Positions 16,571 to 24,177 of a DNA stretch of 64,000 bases are shown piece by piece. Below the pieces are notes generated by a model. It was not told where the DNA came from. It saw only the letters and a list, made by a program, of their open reading frames with translations, and did no database searches. This DNA is from an uncultured Gemmata sp. (GTDB lineage Bacteria; Planctomycetota; Planctomycetia; Gemmatales; Gemmataceae), in assembly GCA_937924775.1 (NCBI GenBank), contig CALDUT010000010.1:310001-374000 (forward strand), in the 5' to 3' direction. The position numbers were made by a program, and so were the translations under genes. Position 1 is the stretch's first letter; every line of letters starts with the position of its first letter.

Positions 16571-17515
16571 TCAGGCCGCAGCGTATTTTTCCCGCAACTG
16601 ATCGAGGAATTTCTTACTTTGGGCCGTGACATCCCACGCATTGGGCCAGAAGCACAGATCGACACACCACCAATTGTGAGGAACACCGGATTTGAGCAAT
16701 GCCGGGGCCAACTTATCGAAATTCAGCTTCCCCGTACCAAAGGGATTGTGCGTCGAAGTGTTGTGTTCGTTGAGGCTGCCGTCGCTATCAATGATGTGAA
16801 CGTGGGTGACTTTTCCTTGGAGTTTTTCCAGAAGTTCCAATTCGCCACCGGGGAGGGTTTCTTTTTCCCCCGTTTGGTTGGCTCCCACCACCGCGCACAT
16901 GTACGCGTGGCAGGTGTCGTACAACACGCCAAAATTGGGGTTACCTTTCGATCGCACCATGTCCACCAATTTCAGGATTTCGCTCGGTTTGTTGAACACA
17001 AAACCCGGCTCAAATTCCCAGCAAATGTTCATCCCGAAATCCGCGGCCATCTTGCTGGCCTTGTCCCACGCGGCTGCGATGCGTTCCATGCCAGCCGCCG
17101 CGCCGATCTTTTTCCCTTCTGGGTCAGTTTCGAAGTAATTTGGGGGCAGAATTGTATCAACGCGAATCGTTTTGACATCAAGATCGAGAGCAAACGTACA
17201 CCAACCGAGAAATGCGGTCAGATACGCCGCGGGATTCTCATCAATAATCGAGGTTCCCGGATTTTTGAATGACCACAGATCGACCGCAATTCCGGAGAGT
17301 GCCAATCCGTGGTCAGCAATTTCTTTGCGTAACTTTTGCCGGCTGGCCTTGGTGGGGTGCGACACCGGGCTGGGATGGGGGCCAAAGCTGCCCAGTTCGA
17401 CCCCATCGTAACCAAGGTCTTGCAATTTGTGCAAAATCACATGGAAATCATTGGTTGGCTGTTCTTGGTTGAACAAATACGCCCATGTCCCGATCGAAAT
17501 GCGTGCTTTGGCCAT
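16571..17515 (-). CDS. Sugar phosphate isomerase/epimerase family TIM-barrel protein
   Basis: The 314-residue product belongs to the xylose-isomerase-like TIM-barrel superfamily. Recognisable elements are DLGYDGVELG near residue 32, CWEFEPGF near 163 (metal-binding Glu), GVLYDTCHAY near 193 (Asp and His) and THVHIIDSDG near 235. These supply the usual divalent metal site. It could isomerise or epimerise a sugar or inositol derivative, but family members are functionally diverse and the substrate is unknown. The ATG has GAGGA 7 nt upstream. It lies upstream of the amide-ligase cluster on the same strand. Confidence 0.82.
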   Translation of the reverse strand: MAKARISIGTWAYLFNQEQPTNDFHVILHKLQDLGYDGVELGSFGPHPSPVSHPTKASRQKLRKEIADHGLALSGIAVDLWSFKNPGTSIIDENPAAYLTAFLGWCTFALDLDVKTIRVDTILPPNYFETDPEGKKIGAAAGMERIAAAWDKASKMAADFGMNICWEFEPGFVFNKPSEILKLVDMVRSKGNPNFGVLYDTCHAYMCAVVGANQTGEKETLPGGELELLEKLQGKVTHVHIIDSDGSLNEHNTSTHNPFGTGKLNFDKLAPALLKSGVPHNWWCVDLCFWPNAWDVTAQSKKFLDQLREKYAAA

Positions 17516-17859
17516 TGTGGGTCCTCATCGAGTCCAAGTCCTTGTGGGCCCTTCCGTCTTGAGGGGTATTCTAGAAACTCCCCCACAGCCGCTACCAACA
17601 TCGACCGATCGCTTGCGAAGTGGTAGGTTGGAGGCCCTGTAGGCAGCCTCACGGAATGCGATTCCGGTTCTAACTCCGCGACCATGTGATGGCAAGCAGG
17701 ATTCGCAGGAAATAGGCCGAAGTTTCGCAAGAAATCGACGTGTTGCACGCGAGGAGAGGGGAATTTTGAAGCTTTGAGCGCAAGTTTTTTCTCCTCCACG
17801 CGAACTACATGAAGACGAGCGTGTTGAGTCCGGGGTGTCGAGAAAGGATTGAAATAATC
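17516..17859. other. Divergent intergenic region
   Basis: No gene or clear promoter is visible. There is one perfect short hairpin, CGGAAT-GCG-ATTCCG, around 17654-17668, and a distant 7-bp GAGGAGA/TCTCCTC pair near 17752-17795. The plus-strand receiver-like gene is preceded by an AAAGGA sequence 12 nt from its ATG. Confidence 0.3.
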
Positions 17860-18261
17860 ATGACGACCAAAACCGCAAGAACCGGTGGCACAGCTCGTTG
17901 TGCCAGCCAGCGGCACGCCCAACGGGTTGTGATCGTGGGCGATTGCACCAGCATCGTTCGGATAGCCTACCAGTTTCGTCATTATGGGTGGGAAGTTTAC
18001 ACCACCGCTACGAACGACAATTTATACCTCGTCTTACGAAGGGTTCGTCCGCAAGTCGTTGTTTTTTCCGAGGGGGCCGGAGCCGTAAGCGGCTATCTGG
18101 CTTGTGCAAAAGTGTTACAATTTCAACCTCATTTGAAGGTGCTTATTGTTGGTACTGAGCGAACACTGCAACGGGAGAGGTTGGCACGATTTGTCGGGGG
18201 TGTGTTTGCCACGCCAACCGACGACCTGCGTCAGTTGCTGCCCGAGTTCGCGGGGTGTTGA
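17860..18261 (+). CDS. Receiver-like protein lacking the phosphoacceptor aspartate
   Basis: The 133-residue product resembles a single response-regulator receiver domain after a basic tail of about 20 residues. The strand RVVIVGD near residue 22 would provide the acidic pocket. The position where the phosphorylated Asp normally follows strand 3 reads VVVFSEGAG (Ser instead of Asp), and the later strand VLIVGTERT lacks the usual Thr-Lys pair arrangement. If it is a receiver it is a pseudo-receiver that binds partners without phosphorylation. The ATG at 17860 is chosen over an in-frame start at 17809 because it leaves the conserved fold intact. It stands alone; no kinase is nearby. Confidence 0.55.
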   Translation: MTTKTARTGGTARCASQRHAQRVVIVGDCTSIVRIAYQFRHYGWEVYTTATNDNLYLVLRRVRPQVVVFSEGAGAVSGYLACAKVLQFQPHLKVLIVGTERTLQRERLARFVGGVFATPTDDLRQLLPEFAGC

Positions 18262-18343
18262 GAACGCTTTCTGTGGGAGCGGTTCCGGATCAAGGCCGTC
18301 AACTTCTCCCCTTTGATAGTTGGCTCCCTGTAATCCTAATCGC

Positions 18344-18375
18344 ATCGGCTAGCTGGGGTGACATCGCTAGCCGAT
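18344..18375. terminator. Bidirectional stem-loop between convergent genes
   Basis: A perfect 10-bp inverted repeat, ATCGGCTAGC (18344-18353) and GCTAGCCGAT (18366-18375), with a 12-nt loop lies between the receiver-like gene and ridA, which converge. No U-tract is seen on either side. Confidence 0.5.
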
Positions 18376-18418
18376 CCTGCGGGAGACTCCCGGTTGTACG
18401 ATGTCGAACACGATCGAC

Positions 18419-18883
18419 TTAAGCCTCAACTTCAAAAATGCACTCAATTTCCACCGCGATGTTGCCCGGCAGGGAGTTGTGACCGACCGCGCTGCGGGCC
18501 CCCACGCCATCCTCCCCGAAAACATCGCGCATCAGCTCGGAAAAACCGTTGATAACCTTGGGTTGTTCGAGGAAATCATCGGTGCAGTTCACCATGCCAT
18601 AGGTTTTCAGAAGTCGCTTGACCTTATCCAGAGATCCGAGTGTTTCTCGAACGGTGGCCAGAATGGCCAATCCGGTCTGCCGGGCCGCTTCTTTGCCCTG
18701 TTCGGTTGTCAAATCCTTCCCAACGCGCCCGGTGATCATGGTTTTGTCGGCTTTCAGGGGGCCGTGACCGGAAACAAAAAGCAGGTGGCCCATTTTCACG
18801 GTTGTTTTGTACACCGCCACGGGTTTGGGGGCCGGGGGCAGGGTCAGATGCAGTTCCTGAATTCGCTTTTCCGGGCTACTCAT
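18419..18883 (-). CDS. RidA family enamine/imine deaminase
   Basis: The 154-residue product is a YjgF/RidA-type protein. It has LLFVSGHGPL near residue 34, a mid-protein ATVRETLGSLDKVKRLLK helix, and GARSAVGHNSLPGN.AVEIE near the end. The last block contains the family's active-site Arg followed by a strand and glutamate. Such proteins hydrolyse reactive 2-aminoacrylate-type enamines, typically as trimers. The ATG at 18883 has AGAGGAG about 9 nt upstream; an in-frame extension to 18961 would overlap the next gene. It is 74 nt downstream of the enolase-superfamily gene and is probably cotranscribed with it. Confidence 0.85.
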   Translation of the reverse strand: MSSPEKRIQELHLTLPPAPKPVAVYKTTVKMGHLLFVSGHGPLKADKTMITGRVGKDLTTEQGKEAARQTGLAILATVRETLGSLDKVKRLLKTYGMVNCTDDFLEQPKVINGFSELMRDVFGEDGVGARSAVGHNSLPGNIAVEIECIFEVEA

Positions 18884-18957
18884 GATGATAACTCCTCTGG
18901 GCATGGATAGGGTGCCGTAGTGATATGCCAAACGCGGCCAGATTGCAACCGGTTCAC

Positions 18958-20064
18958 TCACTTCACACGGAATTGGGCGACGGCCGATTCATTCAGTCGC
19001 AGTCCGAGTCCCGGTTGTGTCGCGGGTGCCATTTTCCCGTTCTCAATCGTCAAGTTCGATACGAAAACCTCTTGGAACCAGGGAACATAATCGACTTGGG
19101 GAACCGCGGCCAGCCCGCACGCTAGGTGAACTCCGATCTCGGGCAATCGTACAGGCATAACAGCCACTTCAAAGGCTTCCGCAACGGCCGCAATCGGCAC
19201 AAACGGTGTGATCCCGCCCAACCGGCTCACATCGGGGCGAATGACACGTAGCCAACCCTCCCGAATCACTTGGAAGAACTCTTCCGGGGTGTCGCAGAGT
19301 GAACCGACGGCGAGAGGAATTTCGGCCCGTTGGCACAGCCGTTCGTAGCCGATCCGATCGTGAATGGGCAGGGGATCTTCAAAAAGATCGAGGTTGATGT
19401 CATCAAAAAAGTGAATCAGAGCGAGTGCGGTGGCCAGATCGCAGCGGCCGGCCGCCGCGACACCCAGCCACGCGTTCTCGCCTAATTCGTCTTGGATTTC
19501 TCGCAGATGATCGGCCTGTTGCTGGAGGTCGTCACCACAGGTCATTTCCAGCCGCAGGCCCATAGCACCTTGTTGCAAAAGCGGTTGGGCGGCCTTCAGT
19601 ACTTCGGTGGGATCGCTGCTTGCAAAGGCATCTGAGGAAAGTACAAAAGCCGCGGCAGTCTTGGCCGAACCCAGAAGCTGGGCCACCGGAACCCCCGCCG
19701 CCTTGGCCCGCAGATCCCAGAGGGCAGTATCAACACCGCAGTAGGCACGGGCCACAAGCCCCCGAAACCCGGTGGTGCTGCGGAAACGGGCCTCCACACG
19801 CCGAAACAGCCGCTCGGTATCGCGGGGGTCTTCGCCGAGGATAAGCGGAGCCAATTCCGTCTCGATGAGAGAGCGTATGGCGGCGGCTCCTGGGCCGAGA
19901 GTGTATGTCAGGCCTAAACCTGTCAAACCACGGGTGGTTTCGAGGTGAACCAGAATCAATTCCACCGGATCGGTCGGCCGGGGGCGTGGATCGTTGAGCG
20001 GAATACGGGAGGCTCGAGTGTGTGGAAGGCGCAGATGCTCTGTCTTCAACTGGCTGATCGTCAT
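18958..20064 (-). CDS. Enolase-superfamily (mandelate racemase/muconate lactonizing) protein with degenerate active site
   Basis: The 368-residue product has the N-terminal cap and TIM barrel of the mandelate racemase group, including GVDTALWDLRAKAAGVP near residue 110, LFEDPLP near 227 and RPDVSRLGG near 273. Several catalytic positions are altered. The usual KxK on strand 2 reads RLE, the first metal ligand (normally DaN) reads AAAG, and the third metal ligand, normally the Glu of GEN, reads GS. Only the FEDP glutamate is kept. It therefore looks like a pseudoenzyme or one with changed chemistry. It precedes a RidA gene on the same strand. Fold assignment is firm; function is unknown. Confidence 0.8.
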   Translation of the reverse strand: MTISQLKTEHLRLPHTRASRIPLNDPRPRPTDPVELILVHLETTRGLTGLGLTYTLGPGAAAIRSLIETELAPLILGEDPRDTERLFRRVEARFRSTTGFRGLVARAYCGVDTALWDLRAKAAGVPVAQLLGSAKTAAAFVLSSDAFASSDPTEVLKAAQPLLQQGAMGLRLEMTCGDDLQQQADHLREIQDELGENAWLGVAAAGRCDLATALALIHFFDDINLDLFEDPLPIHDRIGYERLCQRAEIPLAVGSLCDTPEEFFQVIREGWLRVIRPDVSRLGGITPFVPIAAVAEAFEVAVMPVRLPEIGVHLACGLAAVPQVDYVPWFQEVFVSNLTIENGKMAPATQPGLGLRLNESAVAQFRVK

Positions 20065-20175
20065 GGGGCTAGACCCTGAAATCGGGGGTTATCCGAGCCA
20101 TCAGTATTATCGCAAGTCATATCTAGGAAAGACTTTATGTTGCTGAGAGGTTAGCAGGAGCAATGCCGCCACAGT

Positions 20176-20898
20176 TCACTCACCCAGATAGGCTTGACGA
20201 ATCCGCGGATCGTGGAGCAACAAATCGGCGCGGTCGGTACCAGTGATGCGACCGGTTTCGAGAACATAGCCGCGATGAGCGATCTTCAGCGCCATGCGGG
20301 CATTCTGTTCAACCAGCAGTACAGACACTCCTTGTCTGTTGAGTTCCTGAATCACTGCGAAGATTTGTACCACCACTTGCGGGGCTAATCCCAAGGAGGG
20401 TTCATCCAGGAGCAATAATTTCGGGCGTGCCATTAATGCTCGGGCGATGGCCAGCATCTGTTGTTCGCCCCCCGACAACAGACCGCCCAATTGTGATTTC
20501 CGTTTCTCCAGAATGGGGAACATTTTGTACCACTTTTGAATATCAGCAGCGACACCTTCTGGGTCGGTGCGAGTATAGGCTCCCATTTCGAGGTTTTCTC
20601 GAACCGTCAATCGTGGAAAGATTTTTCGCCCTTCAGGGCTTTGGGCCAGGCCCAATCGAACGATGTTATGGGGTGGGAGCTGGGTGAGGTCGTGACCGTT
20701 GAAGACAATCCGCCCGGTCCGCGCTTTGACGAGGCCGCAGATGGTGTTCAGAGTGGTGGTTTTACCAGCTCCGTTAGCCCCAATGATGGTCACGATCTCA
20801 CCAACATGCACGGTGAGCGAAAGACGGTGTAAAACATTGATGGGGCCATAACCGGCTTCGAGATTCTCCACGACCAAAAGCGGGGAAGCGGCACTCAC
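20176..20898 (-). CDS. livF: Branched-chain amino-acid-type ABC transporter ATPase LivF
   Basis: The 240-residue ATPase has Walker A GANGAGKTT near residue 39, a Q-loop region LAQSPEGRKIFPRLTVRENL near 84, signature LLSGGEQQM near 138, Walker B LLLDEPSLGLAP near 158, and H-loop LVEQNAR near 195, all typical of LivF. It begins with GTG overlapping the livG stop (GTGA) and closes the five-gene operon. It should pair with LivG to power the LivH/LivM channel. The substrate is predicted to be branched-chain or other hydrophobic amino acids, but amides or short-chain acids use the same family. Confidence 0.93.
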   Translation of the reverse strand: MSAASPLLVVENLEAGYGPINVLHRLSLTVHVGEIVTIIGANGAGKTTTLNTICGLVKARTGRIVFNGHDLTQLPPHNIVRLGLAQSPEGRKIFPRLTVRENLEMGAYTRTDPEGVAADIQKWYKMFPILEKRKSQLGGLLSGGEQQMLAIARALMARPKLLLLDEPSLGLAPQVVVQIFAVIQELNRQGVSVLLVEQNARMALKIAHRGYVLETGRITGTDRADLLLHDPRIRQAYLGE

Positions 20899-21932
20899 GA
20901 GACTTCCTCCTGCCCCAAGTAGGCTTCGATCACTTTGGGATCGCGGCTCACGTCCGTCGGGGAACCTTCGGCAATCTTGACGCCAAAGTTCAGAACTGCG
21001 ACACGATCCGAAATGCCCATCACCAGCTTCATGTGGTGTTCGATGAGCATCACCGTAATCCCCCGATTGCGGATTTTGCGGATCAGTTGCATGAGTTCAG
21101 CCGTTTCACTGGGGTTCATACCGGCGGCGGGTTCATCGAGAAGCAGGAGTTTTGGCCGGGTCGCTAACGCGCGGGCGATTTCGAGCCGTCGTTGATCGCC
21201 ATACGGCAGATTTTTGGCTAATTCGTTGTGTTTGCCGGCCAGCCCCACGAAGGTAAGGATTTCGGCGGCCCGTCGTTCCGCGTCGCGTTCTTGCTGTTGG
21301 TGGGAACCGAGATTCAGAGCGGACAGCAGCGGGTGGGCGGTGAAATCCCGGGTCATACCGACGAGAACATTCTCCAGAACGGTCATGGATTGGAAGAGGC
21401 GAATGTTTTGGAAGGTACGGGCGATACCGCCACGCATGATGAAGTCCGGAGCATGGCGGGCTCGCCGCCAGCTCGCGAGGGTTCCCGCGACCCCGAGAAC
21501 CAAACCGATACCGAACCCCGCTGCGGCGCGCTCGCCGCGGCTGGCGATGTGCCGGCCGGCATCGTGGAGGGCGGCCCCCCAATCAAACGGTTCATCTTTG
21601 CCTTGGAAATTGTCGCGGATCGCGGTTTGCCACAGAGCTTCAATGTTGACTGCCAAAAACGTCAGCAATAACCCAGCCGTGATGCCAACAAAGAGGGCAA
21701 AGAGGATCGTTCGCAACGTCAGCGGTTGCACAATCGGCTGGTCGTTGAAGCGGATTTCCCCAGCAGTGGGTTCGTAAATTCCCGTGATGGCATTGAAAAC
21801 CGTAGTTTTCCCCGCACCGTTGGGACCGATCAAGGAGAAGATTTCCCCTTCACGGATAGTTAAATCAACGTTGTTGACCGCGGTGATACCGCCAAACCGC
21901 ATCGTCAGATTATGAACTTGTAAAACCGCCAT
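20895..21932 (-). CDS. livG: Branched-chain amino-acid-type ABC transporter ATPase LivG with hydrophobic insertion
   Basis: The 345-residue product is a LivG ATPase about 90 residues longer than usual. Walker A GPNGAGKTT (36-44), the RTFQNIRLF Q-loop (172-180), LPYGDQRRLEIARAL, Walker B LLLDEPAAGMNP and H-loop LIEHHMK are all normal. Between Walker A and the Q-loop, about residues 69-165, lies an insertion with two strongly hydrophobic segments (about 73-95 and 136-154) joined by a charged linker. The frame is continuous, so this is not a simple frameshift. In normal LivG this place holds a short beta hairpin. The insertion could anchor the ATPase in the membrane. It overlaps livF by 4 nt and lies 76 nt after livM. 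Confidence 0.9.
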   Translation of the reverse strand: MAVLQVHNLTMRFGGITAVNNVDLTIREGEIFSLIGPNGAGKTTVFNAITGIYEPTAGEIRFNDQPIVQPLTLRTILFALFVGITAGLLLTFLAVNIEALWQTAIRDNFQGKDEPFDWGAALHDAGRHIASRGERAAAGFGIGLVLGVAGTLASWRRARHAPDFIMRGGIARTFQNIRLFQSMTVLENVLVGMTRDFTAHPLLSALNLGSHQQQERDAERRAAEILTFVGLAGKHNELAKNLPYGDQRRLEIARALATRPKLLLLDEPAAGMNPSETAELMQLIRKIRNRGITVMLIEHHMKLVMGISDRVAVLNFGVKIAEGSPTDVSRDPKVIEAYLGQEEVS

Positions 21933-22008
21933 TCGGACACTCGTGATGAACCTGTCAATGATTTGAAACCTGCCAGATGTACTCGCGGGAGGCTGTCCTG
22001 GCGCTGGG

Positions 22009-23148
22009 TCACGCGTTTTCGCTGGGAGTTTCTCCAGCTTCGCGTTGCGCGGCCGCTTCGCCTTGGGCTTCGCCCACCTCGGGGTGCAATTCCCGTTGAT
22101 GCCGGGCCTCGGGTAAAAGGCCCTCGGGACGGAATCGCATCATGAGAATCAGAACCGTTCCGAAGATCATCAATTTCCAACCACTGACTTTGGTGTAAGC
22201 TTGCCCACCCCAATTCAGATCGAGCCGTTGCTGCAGGGCTTGGAGTTCGTTGTCGAGGATATTCGTGATGATGCGGTCGAATCCCATGAGAATGAAGGTT
22301 CCCAGCAGCACCCCGCTGCGGTTGCCCAAGCCCCCTAAAATCACACAGCAAACCATGATGATAGAGAGCGTGAAATCGTAGGCTTGGGGGTTTCCTGTGG
22401 TGCGGAGAGCCATCGCGTAAAAGGCACCGGCCAACCCGGCTAAACCAGCACCTAGCGCTACCGCCGCCAATTTCAACCGCGCCGGATTCAGACCCATACA
22501 CGCGGACGCCAGCTCATCCTCCCGCAACGCCACCCATGCCCGACCCAACCGCGACTTTTCCAAGTTCCGCAAAAGCAGCATCACCAAGGCCAGGGTGCCC
22601 AAACTGAGAAAGTACAGATATGGGTATTTGTACCAGCGGAAGCCCCAATCGGGCCGTAGCCGCAAGGGGCTCATGTCTACTGTGTCCGGAATTCCGGGCA
22701 CAGGCCCGGCCTCGATCGGGTTCATACCCTTCGTGCCTTCGGTGATAGCATCCAAGTTGCGGATGGCGTAAAGAGTGATGAGCCCAAGTCCGAGAGTCAC
22801 CAATGCGAAGTAGTCGCCCCGCAGCCGCAGGATCGGGGCGGTCACCGCGATGCCCACCGCGGCGCTAGCAGCCACGGCCGCCAAAGCCGCCACAAGAAAG
22901 CTCTGTTGGAAAGGCAAGAACGGGACCGTGAGGATGCCGACTGTATAGGCACCAATGCCAAAAAAAGCAGCAATTCCCAGATGGAGCAATCCGGCGTACC
23001 CCATCACCACGTTCAGCCCTAATGCCAAAATGGCGTAAATGAATAAAACGGTGAATTGTTCGCCGCGGTTGGCTTCGGCCAACGGCAGGAATGGATAAGC
23101 GGCCAATGCTACAAATAACAGCAATACCCAAATTCGGCCGAAACTCAT
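22009..23148 (-). CDS. livM: Branched-chain amino-acid-type ABC permease LivM
   Basis: The 379-residue permease has about nine to ten transmembrane helices and the family segments GYAGLLHLGIAAFFGIGAY near residue 55, LRGDYFALVTLG near 108 and a cytoplasmic ALREDELA coupling loop near 205. The later GLAGLAGAFYAM and MVCCVILGGLGNRSGVLLG blocks are also typical. A hydrophilic C-terminal tail rich in Glu and Ala is longer than in E. coli. The ATG at 23148 overlaps the livH stop by 4 nt. It forms the heterodimeric channel with LivH. Confidence 0.92.
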   Translation of the reverse strand: MSFGRIWVLLLFVALAAYPFLPLAEANRGEQFTVLFIYAILALGLNVVMGYAGLLHLGIAAFFGIGAYTVGILTVPFLPFQQSFLVAALAAVAASAAVGIAVTAPILRLRGDYFALVTLGLGLITLYAIRNLDAITEGTKGMNPIEAGPVPGIPDTVDMSPLRLRPDWGFRWYKYPYLYFLSLGTLALVMLLLRNLEKSRLGRAWVALREDELASACMGLNPARLKLAAVALGAGLAGLAGAFYAMALRTTGNPQAYDFTLSIIMVCCVILGGLGNRSGVLLGTFILMGFDRIITNILDNELQALQQRLDLNWGGQAYTKVSGWKLMIFGTVLILMMRFRPEGLLPEARHQRELHPEVGEAQGEAAAQREAGETPSENA

Positions 23149-24092
23149 ACTTTCTCTCGGGTTCGGGCGCCCAGAAGCCCGGTCGGTCGGAACAACAAGA
23201 TGATAATCAGAATACCAAAAATGAGAGCTTCGCTCCACTTGGCACCAAGGTAGGCTTTGCCGAGTTCCCCCACCACACCAATGACCAAGCCGCCTAGAAC
23301 GGCCCCAGGGATGTTGCCCACACCGCCCAGTACCGCGGCGGTGAAGGCATATAACCCGTTTTGGAAGCCCATCTGATAATCCACGGACTTGATGTACAAG
23401 CCATAGACGACCGAAGCGATCCCGGCCAGGGCTCCCCCGATCGCGAACGTCGCCGAGATCACGCGGTTCACGTTAATGCCCATCAATTGGGCCGCCAGCG
23501 GGTTTTGAGCGGTCGCCCGCATGGCTTTGCCCAGAGTCGTGAACTTCACCAACACGGTCAAAGCGATCATCGCCGGCACCGTGATACCCACCACCATGGC
23601 GTCTTTCCAGGTAAAACGAAAGCCGGTGCCTTCAATCAGGTTGGTATCGGCGATCAGATCGGGGAATTTGACCGGCGTGGCCCCCCGCCAAAACAAACCG
23701 ATGTTCATGAAAATGAAGCTGACACCGATGGCCGAAACAATCACTGTCAGCTTCGGTGACTTCCGCAGGGGGCGGTAGATGATCCGATCCACCGTGACGT
23801 TCAAACATGCACAAAAGAGTGGGGTGAGGATCAGCATCAGGACAATCGTGAGGATGACCCAAGCCACCTCCGCATCCGCAGTGAGTACCCCCAAGCCGAT
23901 GGCAACACCCAACGCCAGGAACGAACCCAGCATGAAAAGATCACCGTGAGCGAAGTTGATCAGCTCGATAATGCCATAAACCATCGTGTAACCGATGGCG
24001 ATAAGGGCATACAGCGAGCCGAGAACCAATCCGAGGATCAGGAATTGCCCCAACTCGGCGACCGCAGGATGAATCGCCAACAGCTCGAACAT
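23145..24092 (-). CDS. livH: Branched-chain amino-acid-type ABC permease LivH
   Basis: The 315-residue permease has the LivH segments GLVLGSLYALIAIGYTMVYGI.ELINFAHGD (about residues 20-50), GKAMRATAQNPLAAQLMGI near 195 (the coupling loop) and AAVLGGVGNIPGAVLGG near 262. The ATG at 24092 follows a GGGGGTGAG stretch that can serve as ribosome-binding site. It lies 85 nt after the binding-protein gene, and that gap contains a 19-bp stem-loop which may reduce read-through from the highly expressed binding protein into the permeases. It overlaps livM by 4 nt. Confidence 0.93.
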   Translation of the reverse strand: MFELLAIHPAVAELGQFLILGLVLGSLYALIAIGYTMVYGIIELINFAHGDLFMLGSFLALGVAIGLGVLTADAEVAWVILTIVLMLILTPLFCACLNVTVDRIIYRPLRKSPKLTVIVSAIGVSFIFMNIGLFWRGATPVKFPDLIADTNLIEGTGFRFTWKDAMVVGITVPAMIALTVLVKFTTLGKAMRATAQNPLAAQLMGINVNRVISATFAIGGALAGIASVVYGLYIKSVDYQMGFQNGLYAFTAAVLGGVGNIPGAVLGGLVIGVVGELGKAYLGAKWSEALIFGILIIILLFRPTGLLGARTREKV

Positions 24093-24116
24093 CTCACCCC
24101 CTGAATCAAGCGTTTG

Positions 24117-24157
24117 GCCGCAAGCGCGCGTGTATTCGATACATGCGCGCTTGCGGC
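24117..24157 (-). promoter_or_regulatory. Strong intercistronic stem-loop between livK and livH
   Basis: The 41-nt element folds into a near-perfect 19-bp hairpin with a TCG loop: GCCGCAAGCGCGC (24117-24129) pairs with 24145-24157, then one G-T wobble and five more pairs. An additional CCCTGA/TCAGGG pair (24099-24104 and 24158-24163) can extend its base. It most likely acts as a partial terminator or an RNA-stabilising barrier that lets the binding protein outnumber the permeases. Confidence 0.6.
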
Positions 24158-24177
24158 TCAGGGCTGACGGACTCGTC

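Noticed and set aside
9410-18375. Shared 11-mer CGCTAGCCGAT at 9410-9420 and 18365-18375
   Set aside because: Only two copies, and the partner arm is present only at the second, so it is not evidence of a repeat family.
20895-21932. Frameshift or gene fusion artefact in livG
   Set aside because: The frame is continuous, motifs before and after the insertion are intact, and the inserted region is itself a sensible hydrophobic-charged pattern.
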